From Candidatus Desulfarcum epimagneticum (GTDB lineage Bacteria > Desulfobacterota > Desulfobacteria > Desulfobacterales > CR-1), in assembly GCA_900659855.1 (NCBI GenBank), contig CAACVI010000034.1, positions 62,001 through 126,000 on the forward strand: a DNA stretch of 64,000 nt, written 5' to 3'. Below are positions 54,675 through 62,175 of the stretch, in pieces. The translations under genes were made by a program, and so were the position numbers. The notes under the pieces are model-generated. The model searched no databases. It was not told the DNA's origin and saw only the letters and a program-made list of their open reading frames with translations. Each line of letters opens with the position of its first letter. Within the stretch, counting starts at the first letter, position 1.

Positions 54675-55574
54675 TCAAAGTGTTTCTGCAAAATCTTCAT
54701 AAAATGCCCTGATGGACTCATCAATTGAAGGCATTTTCATGTCTAACGCCCTTTGAATCTTATCCACATTCATAGAAAGGTCTTTCCCTCGTTTTGCGTT
54801 TAAAGGAAAATAATCAATTGATATCGGAATAATCTTTTCTTGATCCATCAAAAAAATTTCCGCGATTTTTTTTGCGAACTCAAGTTTTGAGCATGAATCA
54901 CGGCTTCCACAATTATATACCCCCATCAAATCTTTTTTCATGGCGACATCAATAATTCGAGCAAACTGCATTATATAAATCGCTGAAAAATAAGCGTCTT
55001 TAAAACCATTTATCGTTTTCCCGGCTTTAAGCTCTTTTAATATCCACTCCGCCAGGCTGTTTTTGTTTTTCTGTATGTTGCGACCAAAAAAATTGGTTCT
55101 TAAAATCAAAGATTTCCCATGACTCAAAGCCTCTTTTTCACCTTCATGTTTTGACAAGCCATAATAATTTTGGGGGTCCACATCATCTTCCGCGTTCTTG
55201 CCTCTCTCTCCATTATAAACGGAATCCGATGATATATATATAATCTTGACATCTTTATCCAATATCGCGTCAATTAAATCTTTTGTCGCCTCCACATTGA
55301 TTTTCTTTGCTTTTTTCTTTTTAATTTCACACTCATCAACATTGGCTAAAGAAGCGCAGTGAATAATAATATTCGGCTCAAACTCACTGAGAATTTTTCT
55401 TATATTCCTCGGTTTGGAAAGATCAGATTTTTGAGCGTATATGCCTTTGATTGCCACCCGATGCGCATTATATAATCCCAATATTTCATATTTATCTCTA
55501 AAATAGTATGCCAGATTGCTACCCAGCAAACCGCTCACACCGGTTATCAGCATTTTTTTATTATCTTTTGCCAT
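54675..55574 (-). CDS. RmlD-like NDP-sugar reductase (SDR)
   Basis: 299 residues. MLITGVSGLLGSNLAYYF is the NAD(P) motif, HCASLANVDECE matches the RmlD family region, and YISSDSVYNGERG and YYGLSKHEGE supply Ser/Tyr/Lys. RmlD-type enzymes reduce a 4-keto sugar at the end of deoxysugar synthesis. No rmlA, rmlB or rmlC is in the window, so it may act on the heptose intermediate rather than on rhamnose. Confidence 0.83.
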   Translation of the reverse strand: MAKDNKKMLITGVSGLLGSNLAYYFRDKYEILGLYNAHRVAIKGIYAQKSDLSKPRNIRKILSEFEPNIIIHCASLANVDECEIKKKKAKKINVEATKDLIDAILDKDVKIIYISSDSVYNGERGKNAEDDVDPQNYYGLSKHEGEKEALSHGKSLILRTNFFGRNIQKNKNSLAEWILKELKAGKTINGFKDAYFSAIYIMQFARIIDVAMKKDLMGVYNCGSRDSCSKLEFAKKIAEIFLMDQEKIIPISIDYFPLNAKRGKDLSMNVDKIQRALDMKMPSIDESIRAFYEDFAETL

Positions 55575-55594
55575 ATTTTTGACAACCAGCCCTA

Positions 55595-56236
55595 CTATTT
55601 ACAACCCTGCCCAAAAAGCTCGCTCTCAATCTGACTGCATATGCAATGATAAATCGGGAGATGAAACTCCTGAATTTCAGCGACATCATCAGCCGGCGCC
55701 TTGATACATATATCCGTGAATCCAGACAATTCCCCTCCGGATCTCCCGGTCAATCCAATAATATGAACCCCTTTGACCTTCGCCACCTTTGCCGCATTGA
55801 TGATATTGACGGAATTTCCGGAAGTTGAGATGGCGATCAAAACATCTCCTTTATTTCCAAGGCCATACAGTTGCTGGGCAAAAACATAATCCCCATTGAG
55901 ATCATTGGAAAAAGCGGTGGGCAAGGCAACGCCGCTCACAAGGGATATGGCGGGAATCGCCTGTTGAAGATTGCCCGCGATTTCATCCGTTTCATCCGGG
56001 CACAGTCGTCTGATATCCTGTTTTTGTAAATCGGTCAGTTCCCTTTTAAGGCGAAAACCCTTCATCAATTCGCCGACAATATGCTCCGCATCTGAGGCGC
56101 TCCCTCCATTTCCTGCCGTGAGAACCTTTCCTCCATTTAACAGGTTGTCTTTCAACAATAAAACAGCGGCCTCTATGTTTTTAGCCATCGGTTCTAAAGA
56201 AGGATATTGACTTGTCAATTTTTTACAGTATTTCAT
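55595..56236 (-). CDS. gmhA: Phosphoheptose isomerase (SIS domain)
   Basis: 213 residues, close to the family size. AGNGGSASDAEHIVGELMKGF is the GmhA signature, and IAISTSGNSVNIINAAKVAK the SIS domain's phosphate-binding loop. EFHLPIYHCICSQIE carries the C-terminal His residues. It isomerises sedoheptulose-7-phosphate to a heptose-7-phosphate. With the HldE-like gene close downstream in transcription order, this gives the first steps of nucleotide-heptose synthesis. A 22-codon frame just upstream overlaps its start. Confidence 0.87.
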   Translation of the reverse strand: MKYCKKLTSQYPSLEPMAKNIEAAVLLLKDNLLNGGKVLTAGNGGSASDAEHIVGELMKGFRLKRELTDLQKQDIRRLCPDETDEIAGNLQQAIPAISLVSGVALPTAFSNDLNGDYVFAQQLYGLGNKGDVLIAISTSGNSVNIINAAKVAKVKGVHIIGLTGRSGGELSGFTDICIKAPADDVAEIQEFHLPIYHCICSQIESELFGQGCK

Positions 56237-56339
56237 CGCCCAGCCAATCTATACAGTCACCGCGTTTGAATTTTTTAAAATCATCATACATGCTTTTAGT
56301 AATGATCGCTTTTTTGATTAAATTGTTTCTCCTGCCAGA

Positions 56340-56783
56340 TTAGCGCCCTTTAATATCGTAAAATTTGATTCTGCGATAAATTTCGCCCATATCATCAAAA
56401 GCGTTCAGCGCGAGTTTAATCCCGTCAATGATATCTTCATAGCTGCCTGGATACTCATGGGTGATGCTATTTCTGATTTCTCTGTAATTCATCCATTCCT
56501 GTGATGATGATATTATTTCAAGTCTTTCAAGCGTTGTGAGAATGTCTCTGAAAGGCATTGAGCGCTTATACTCTCCAAGCCTGTCCAAAAAGGCCGGGAA
56601 TAATTTTTCTCCCATGTAATCCTGAATTTTGGAAAACCGATAAATAAAAGTGTCAAATGTTTTAACAACCTCAAAATTATCAAAACGAATAGAATTAAAA
56701 TCAAATTCTCTGATTTCCAGGACAGCCTGGTCAGCCCTGCTGAAATGCATATTCAGGACATCATAAATATCCGTTTCAATCAT
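56340..56783 (-). CDS. HEPN-domain protein (toxin-type partner of MNT)
   Basis: 147 residues. MNYREIRNSITHEYP holds the R-x4-H motif (Arg-Asn-Ser-Ile-Thr-His) of HEPN ribonuclease-like proteins. It overlaps the nucleotidyltransferase gene by 4 bp. In MNT-HEPN pairs, the HEPN protein is the toxin and the nucleotidyltransferase neutralises it by modifying it. This gene marks the edge of the sugar locus. Confidence 0.8.
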   Translation of the reverse strand: MIETDIYDVLNMHFSRADQAVLEIREFDFNSIRFDNFEVVKTFDTFIYRFSKIQDYMGEKLFPAFLDRLGEYKRSMPFRDILTTLERLEIISSSQEWMNYREIRNSITHEYPGSYEDIIDGIKLALNAFDDMGEIYRRIKFYDIKGR

Positions 56784-57082
56784 ATCTCAATTCCGGTTTC
56801 TCTTGCTGTTTTGTAAATACTTTTTTCCCTGTTATCTTTTGAATCAATCAGGACATCAATCTTTTGATCGCCCAGCTTCCACTTCAGAGTGGACAGAAAC
56901 TTAATCTTGTCCTGTAAAACAACTTTTCGCCGCGGTTCAATATATAAATCAATATCGCCGCCCTTTAAAGCGTCATTCAGCCGACTGCCAAATAAAAACA
57001 CTTTTGTCTCCAACCCAAAAACTGCGGACGCTGTGCTTTGAATGGTCTTTTTTTCAAAATCCGTCAGTCTCAAATGATTCAT
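56780..57082 (-). CDS. MNT-type minimal nucleotidyltransferase (antitoxin-type)
   Basis: 100 residues. VFLFGSRLNDALKGGDIDLYIE gives the GS...DxD nucleotidyltransferase motif, with a further acidic residue near VLIDS. It matches small MNT antitoxins that modify their HEPN partner. It begins immediately before the HEPN gene in transcription, so the pair is co-expressed. Confidence 0.82.
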   Translation of the reverse strand: MNHLRLTDFEKKTIQSTASAVFGLETKVFLFGSRLNDALKGGDIDLYIEPRRKVVLQDKIKFLSTLKWKLGDQKIDVLIDSKDNREKSIYKTARETGIEI

Positions 57083-57116
57083 CCACTTTCATTCCGTGAG
57101 GAATTTTCGCGCCCCA

Positions 57117-57533
57117 TCAAAATAACACCTGTCTGACATACCGGTATTTTTCTTTTAATTCCCTGGGATATAATCCGGCCGGCACATCGTCTTCCAAAAC
57201 GTCTCTGAGCGTTTTTTCAGGAACAAGTTTGATGGCGTCGTAAAAAATCCGATCTACTGCGTTGCAACGCTTATTTTTAATTGAGGCATACTACATGTAT
57301 TGCCTCAATTAAAAATAACCACTACGCCTTGTATATCGAATTTTTAACTTAGCCATCCCAAGCTTTTTTACGAGTTTATCAAGTTTCAGAAGCGTATACC
57401 AGTCGTATGTGGACAGCAGTCTTCGGAAAAACAATTTCCGGTCGGGCTCCGGCCACTCTTCCACTTTGCCGTTTATAAAGTCATCCAGGCGACTGTCATC
57501 CAGATTTTGATCCCAAAAGGCTCTGGATAACAT
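57117..57533 (-). pseudogene. Small protein gene split by a 150-bp inverted-repeat element
   Basis: The front codes MLSRAFWDQNLDDSRL... up to TLLKL, then the frame enters the repeat at 57380. After the repeat, the other part reads VPEKTLRDVLEDDVPAGLYP...RYVRQVLF and ends at TGA 57119-57117. Removing the repeat and one AAGTTT duplication joins the parts in frame as LLKL-VPEKT, giving an 86-residue protein. The joined protein somewhat resembles small DUF6922-like proteins found next to nucleotidyltransferase systems, but this is a weak match. Confidence 0.75.
57231..57380. mobile_element. 150-bp inverted-repeat element (MITE-like), copy 2
   Basis: It runs from GATGGCGTCGTAAAAAAT to AGCTTTTTTACGAGTTTATC, flanked by AAGTTT on both sides (57225-57230 and 57381-57386). 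A hairpin with 17-bp arms (57271-57287 and 57302-57318) matches copy 1. Compared with copy 1 it lacks about 15 bases in one arm region. It interrupts a small gene. Confidence 0.85.
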
Positions 57534-57577
57534 TTTTTTTTATCTTGAGATGTGAATGTCGATTTCATGTTAAAAAT

Positions 57578-58156
57578 TTAAAACAGCGCCACCTGATCCC
57601 GAGAAACCCCGGCCCGCTCAATCTCATCCAGAATCTCTTTCCCGGGATCCATCACGGTCACCAGGAGCGCGTCAAATGGAATCTCGTCCAGTCTCTCAGC
57701 CGGGACGATCCTGTCGTTGAAAAAAAAGTTCCGGCTCTCAGGCCCTCCCACAACGGCGACCAGTTCCATGGAGGTCTCGTGCAGGCACATATAGGCGATC
57801 TCTGCGATGTCGGAGACCCCGTAAAACGCGATTTGGCGGACCCCCTTTTCTTCAAGCCCTTTTAAAAGAGACGAAAGTCTCTGCCGGGCGTCCTGGTAGA
57901 ATCCAAATGAGTATTTGATGTATTCGTAGGTCAGCCGGGTCTTTTCAGCCGCGCCTTGGGGGGTCAGGATGTACTTGATGCGATTTCTGGGGATATGGGT
58001 GGCTTTGAAATACCCCTTGCTCACCAGACGTTTGATAAAGGAGTTGACCAGGCCCAGCGACACGTTGAGGCTCTCGGCCAGCGCCCGCTGACTGGGCGGA
58101 TGCCCGGCGTCCATCTGCTCGAGAATTTTAAGGGTTCTGATTTCCTGCTGGTCCAT
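57578..58156 (-). CDS. Winged-helix transcriptional regulator with Rossmann-like C-terminal domain
   Basis: 192 residues from ATG 58156; a TTG ten codons upstream also fits. SQRALAESLNVSLGLVNSFIKRLVSKGYFKAT (about 22-53) is a winged helix-turn-helix of the MarR/ArsR-like type found in EPS-locus regulators. The C-terminal half has RQIAFYGVSDIAEIAYMCLHETSMELVAVV, a CoA/nucleotide-binding-like Rossmann fold that may sense a ligand. No strong ribosome-binding site is visible. It probably controls this locus or itself; the palindrome at 58349-58367 is a candidate target. Confidence 0.75.
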   Translation of the reverse strand: MDQQEIRTLKILEQMDAGHPPSQRALAESLNVSLGLVNSFIKRLVSKGYFKATHIPRNRIKYILTPQGAAEKTRLTYEYIKYSFGFYQDARQRLSSLLKGLEEKGVRQIAFYGVSDIAEIAYMCLHETSMELVAVVGGPESRNFFFNDRIVPAERLDEIPFDALLVTVMDPGKEILDEIERAGVSRDQVALF

Positions 58157-58515
58157 GGGTTTAAACGGGGGGTTAAACGATTTCAAACATGAGGCTTTAA
58201 ATGCTTAGGCGCGAAGCATGGGTTTGGCGCGAAAAAGAGATTCCGGCGGGCATGGGCATAGCTCCGCTTGGCGGGTCACATAGAATTTTTCGATGCAACC
58301 TTTTGATTTAACTAAAAATAGCGTTTAGAGAAACTATTTCTGAAAAAGATGTTCAAATATTGAACATATTAGAGAAAAAATGTCAAGGGAAATGTGAGAA
58401 AAACACGGGAAAATCAGTAATGATAACCTCGGAAAAAATCACGGGACAGCGTCGTAAAAAATTCCATATAATAAAATTTAAGCCACAAGGCGTGGCGCTT
58501 ATTTTTACGATGCTG
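58157..58515. other. Intergenic region upstream of the regulator
   Basis: About 360 bp with no convincing gene. It holds a perfect 8-bp-arm inverted repeat (58349-58367), an AT-rich tract around 58300-58440 that could carry a minus-strand promoter, and most of a short repeat at 58445-58517. I cannot pick a -35/-10 pair with confidence. Confidence 0.5.
58349..58367. promoter_or_regulatory. Candidate operator: ATGTTCAA-ATA-TTGAACAT
   Basis: A perfect inverted repeat with 8-bp arms and a 3-bp spacer lies in the AT-rich region upstream of the winged-helix regulator gene, about 190 bp from its chosen start. The size and symmetry fit a dimeric winged-helix protein, so autoregulation is plausible but not shown. 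Confidence 0.45.
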
Positions 58516-58517
58516 TC
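58445..58517. repeat. 73-bp shortened inverted-repeat element, copy 3
   Basis: The ends GACAGCGTCGTAAAAA and TTTTTACGATGCTGTC are inverted repeats. Its middle (ATTTAAGCCACAAGGCGTGG) matches copy 1 but the long hairpin is absent. Its right end touches the stop codon of the small gene at 58516-58773. No target duplication is seen. Confidence 0.7.
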
Positions 58518-58773
58518 AATGATGATGGTCGTCTTTTAAGAAAAGCGAATGATACTCCTGATCATTTAAATGCTTTTTTAAAAACCGGTTGACCATGTCA
58601 AACAGCTCCTCAAGCTCCTCGTCGGACATTTTTTTCACCAGGCGTTTCATCAAAGTGTCGTCGGAAAACTTTTGAAGATAATAAATCACCGTTCGCTCAT
58701 CGGTTTCTCGATCAAATCCAAAGGCCGCAAGGCCGTCGTACTCTTCCACGAATTGATGCGAATGAAGGGGCAT
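58516..58773 (-). CDS. Small conserved-looking hypothetical protein
   Basis: 85 residues, acidic and helical with a DDHHH end. It has a strong ribosome-binding site (GAGGAGAACA before ATG 58773) that overlaps the recC stop, so it is translationally coupled to recC. I recognise no domain. Its last codons and stop abut a repeat element, so its native end might have been altered. Confidence 0.6.
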   Translation of the reverse strand: MPLHSHQFVEEYDGLAAFGFDRETDERTVIYYLQKFSDDTLMKRLVKKMSDEELEELFDMVNRFLKKHLNDQEYHSLFLKDDHHH

Positions 58774-58782
58774 TGTTCTCCT

Positions 58783-61700
58783 CTACTGATTGGGTTTGAA
58801 TGAAAATACTTCCCGGCAATGCCGGAGCATGGGCTCAAAGACGTTTTGGGCCATCTCCATAAACGCCTCGTCCATCACAGATCGGACAGGTCGCCCGGAA
58901 AAACAGCGCTCGTAATATAAATCCTCTTTTTCTCCTCTGAAAAAAGAGCCCTCCCATGTCGCCTCCGCCGCCTTTATGGCCCGGGACCGGGATTTTTTTT
59001 CCCAAAGGGCTTTTGCGAAGGCGTGGGAAGACTCGGGGAAAAACCGAAGGGGCTCGCAAAGACCCCGCTCAAAAAGGCCCAGCAGGTATTCCAGGCGCGA
59101 TCCGGCGTTGGGGACATCCCCAAACTCCCAGGCCGAATCGGCGCATACCAGAAGGGCGCGGCCCGGGACGTCTTTTTTTCCGCAGGCGCCAAGGGCCAGG
59201 TGGAAAATCCACGCCCGCAGCATGTCTCTGGCTTTTTTTTTGGCAAACCGAAACTGGATCACGCCGCCCGGCCCCATATGGGGAATTTTCCCAAACACCC
59301 AAAAACCGTTTTTCGTCTCAAAGGAAATCTCAATGGGCTCCCCGGACTCCCCGCCTCCTTTAAGGCCGGACAGCTCCAGCGCCCGCGCGGAAAAGGCCAG
59401 CGCCCGGGACTCCGTTTGCCGGTAAACCGCCTCCCCGGCCGATCCGTGGGGCAGACGCCCCTCGGCCTTTTCCACCGGGAAAAAGTCCTCCGATCCCTTT
59501 CCTTCCATAAATCTTTCAGCCAGGCTCCCGCCCATCAAATAGGCCGAAAGGGGGTCCGGCCCGAAACTCTCCCTGTCCTCCATTTCCCCGGCCGGATCCC
59601 TTAAAAACAATTGAAGCCGGTTTTGCAAGAAAAACCTCGCCGGATGGGCGAAAAACAGGGCCAGCTGATCCAGGTCTATTTTCCTCCATTCAGATGAGGG
59701 AGGTGAAAAACTCCCGGACATAAAGGGCCGGGGCTCCTTATGGGGTGAGGAAAGGGCTTTCGCGCCGGCGAAATTTTCCCCGGAAAAGCTGATCCGCCGG
59801 GAATCGTGGCTGAAACAGTCCGGGGAAAAGGCCTGAAGACTGTGGAGGACGGTCACATGGTCCAGGATGTCCCGGCCGGGAATCTCGCATGTGTCTTTGA
59901 TGACGTCCAGAAGGGAGGAGACGAGCACTGAGGGAGGAATGGGCGAGTTGTCCTGGACGCTCTGGCCGACATGGCTGATGAAAAGAGCCTTTTCGGCGGA
60001 CAAAATGGCCTCCAGAAACAGGTATTTGTCGTCATCGCGCCTGGAGCGGTCCCCCGGCCTGGGATGGGCCGCCGCCAGGTCAAAACCCGGCGACGGGGAG
60101 CGCCTGGGGAAGGCGTCGGCGTCCATGCCCGCCAGGCAGATGACCGGGGCCGGGACGCTTCGCATGGGAAGCATGGCGCAAAAGGTCACGCCGCCTGAAA
60201 TAAAACCAAAGCCGGGGCGCGCGTCCTTCAAACGGTCCGAGATGTATGAAACCGCCGCGTCCAGCGGCATTTCCCCCTCAAAACCGGACAGCCGCCCCAG
60301 GTCCCTCAAATCGGAGAAAATGTTTTTTAAAAGCCGGAATTCCCCCTCCAGGCGGTCATGGGGTTTGAAAAAACGCCGGAGTATACGCTCAAAAAAATCC
60401 GCCCAGCCGGCCGGGCTTTTGAACGCGTCAAAGGAGTCGGAGATGGAAAAAAGAGATTCCAGAAATTCCAGAAACCGCCCCATGCCCAGGGCCTCCTCCC
60501 CCTCCATGCCCTCCCAGGGCAAAACGCCGGCGAACAGGCGTCCGTCTTCCCCGGCCCCCTCCCCTCCCGGGATGGCGTATCCCAAAAGAAGACGGCGGAT
60601 TCCGGATTTCCAGGTGTTTTCGGGAAAACCGGGGAGCCCCAGCGCCTTTCTGTGGCCCTCGTCCCTGCCCCAGCGAATCCGGGCGCCCTCAATCCATCGG
60701 GCCGCTTTTTCCACATCCCGGGGCTCAAGACCAAATTTTTCCTTAATTCCCGGGTATTCCAGAATGTCCATCACATGCCATGCCTCGAACCGGGAGCGCC
60801 TCAAATCCAGAATGCTCAAAAAACCCTGGATGAGCCCGTTTCGCCGGGCCGGTCCCTGGTCCGCCACGCTGTAGGGAAGAGGCGGCCTTCCCCCCCGGTC
60901 TCCGCCGAACACCGCGTGGATGAAAGGCGCGTATTTTTCGATGTCCGGGGTCATCACAATGAAATCCCGGGGCGAAAGACCGGGGTCCTGCTCCATCACG
61001 GAAAGGATATAATCATAAAGGACCTCCATTTCCCGCATGGGGCTGTGGCAGGAATGGAGCTGGATGGAGCGGTCGTCTTCGGAGACCATGCCCCTTTCAT
61101 GTCTCAAATTTAAAATGTCGCGCTGAATCCGGCCCAGCAGGGTCCGGCTTTCGGGCTCGTCAAAGCGCTCATCCGAAACACATTCAAAACCGTAAACGAT
61201 TTCAAGAAAATCCCGGCCCTGCTTTCCCAGCTCTCCCAAAAGACGGTTGCCGGGCTCCAGATGCAGGTCGTCCGCGTCTGGAACAGACGACGCCCCGCCA
61301 TGTTTTTCCTCAGCCCGGGCCCTTTCCCGGTCCCGAATTCGGGCCTCCCGGCGCCGCGACACAATGTCCGCCCAGTATTCCCGGCAGGGATTTTTAAAAA
61401 AAAGGCTCACGGGAATGAGCCGGGACAGCATGTCGAACATTTCCAGGAAAAAAGGGGGCAGGTAGGAGATTCCGAACACCGACACCCGCTCGCGCAGATC
61501 CCGGGGATCAATTTCGCCCCTTTGAAGTTTTTCAAAAAACGCCCGCCGAAGCGCGGCCGGATGAAGGTCCCCGGGCCGGTCGGCCTGGATTTGGGACACC
61601 ATATCCCGCCACAGCCGGGCCTGCCAATCCTCCCCCTCGCCCCGCTCCCATTTCAGGAGCATGTCGGGTCTGAAAACCAAATACTGATCAAACACCCCCG

Positions 61701-62175
61701 CCGTCTTTCGGGAAAGCTGAAACAGTTTCAGCCCCCGGTCGTCATCCGCCCGGTCTTCATGAGCCCGGTCATCCGACCGGGCATCATTAAAAAGATAGCG
61801 TTTTAAGCTTTCAAACCCCGGCTCATCCAAATGCCTGGGAATCCGCTCCATTAGCCGAAAGGCCATGGCCTCCGGGTCAAAGGCCGATCGTTCCGGAAGT
61901 CCGGGAAGGGTTCTTCGGAACACCTCGTTTAAAAAAGCCCGGGGGAGAAAAAATGACAAACGGGCCGCGATCCCCTCCCTTTGGGCCAGGGACATGGCGA
62001 TCCACCTTTCCATCCCCCGGCTCTGGGCCACGATGATCTCGGGCGCGGCCGGGGATGAAAGCGGGGGCCTCAGCGTCTCGGCCAGGCGGTCGGCCAGCGT
62101 CTCCAGACGGTTTCCGGAAAACAAAAAAAGGCCGGGCCCCCGGTCGGACGCCGCGTTTGCCGGACAAAGGCTCAC
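58783..62175 (-). CDS. recC: Exodeoxyribonuclease V gamma subunit (RecC)
   Basis: 1130 residues, like E. coli RecC (about 1120). The N terminus LFLFSGNRLETLADRLAETL, QSRGMERWIAMSLAQREGIAARLSFFLPRAF, FGISYLPPFFLEMFDML, HSCHSPMREMEVLYDYIL and CLAGMDADAFPRRSP are all RecC landmarks. It recognises Chi and holds the helicase-nuclease complex together during break repair. GTG 62175 overlaps the FecR gene's TGA as GTGA. The recB and recD genes are not next to it in this window. Confidence 0.92.
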   Translation of the reverse strand: MSLCPANAASDRGPGLFLFSGNRLETLADRLAETLRPPLSSPAAPEIIVAQSRGMERWIAMSLAQREGIAARLSFFLPRAFLNEVFRRTLPGLPERSAFDPEAMAFRLMERIPRHLDEPGFESLKRYLFNDARSDDRAHEDRADDDRGLKLFQLSRKTAGVFDQYLVFRPDMLLKWERGEGEDWQARLWRDMVSQIQADRPGDLHPAALRRAFFEKLQRGEIDPRDLRERVSVFGISYLPPFFLEMFDMLSRLIPVSLFFKNPCREYWADIVSRRREARIRDRERARAEEKHGGASSVPDADDLHLEPGNRLLGELGKQGRDFLEIVYGFECVSDERFDEPESRTLLGRIQRDILNLRHERGMVSEDDRSIQLHSCHSPMREMEVLYDYILSVMEQDPGLSPRDFIVMTPDIEKYAPFIHAVFGGDRGGRPPLPYSVADQGPARRNGLIQGFLSILDLRRSRFEAWHVMDILEYPGIKEKFGLEPRDVEKAARWIEGARIRWGRDEGHRKALGLPGFPENTWKSGIRRLLLGYAIPGGEGAGEDGRLFAGVLPWEGMEGEEALGMGRFLEFLESLFSISDSFDAFKSPAGWADFFERILRRFFKPHDRLEGEFRLLKNIFSDLRDLGRLSGFEGEMPLDAAVSYISDRLKDARPGFGFISGGVTFCAMLPMRSVPAPVICLAGMDADAFPRRSPSPGFDLAAAHPRPGDRSRRDDDKYLFLEAILSAEKALFISHVGQSVQDNSPIPPSVLVSSLLDVIKDTCEIPGRDILDHVTVLHSLQAFSPDCFSHDSRRISFSGENFAGAKALSSPHKEPRPFMSGSFSPPSSEWRKIDLDQLALFFAHPARFFLQNRLQLFLRDPAGEMEDRESFGPDPLSAYLMGGSLAERFMEGKGSEDFFPVEKAEGRLPHGSAGEAVYRQTESRALAFSARALELSGLKGGGESGEPIEISFETKNGFWVFGKIPHMGPGGVIQFRFAKKKARDMLRAWIFHLALGACGKKDVPGRALLVCADSAWEFGDVPNAGSRLEYLLGLFERGLCEPLRFFPESSHAFAKALWEKKSRSRAIKAAEATWEGSFFRGEKEDLYYERCFSGRPVRSVMDEAFMEMAQNVFEPMLRHCREVFSFKPNQ

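Noticed and set aside
56237-56339. Short frame (MYDDFKKFKRGDCIDWLGDEIL) overlapping the start of gmhA
   Set aside because: Only 22 codons from its ATG with no clear ribosome-binding site. It could be a leader peptide, but there is no direct support.
59867-60874. Long plus-strand reading frame (335 codons)
   Set aside because: It lies entirely inside recC on the other strand, in GC-rich sequence where stop codons are rare, and its product is low-complexity and Arg/Ser/Pro-rich.
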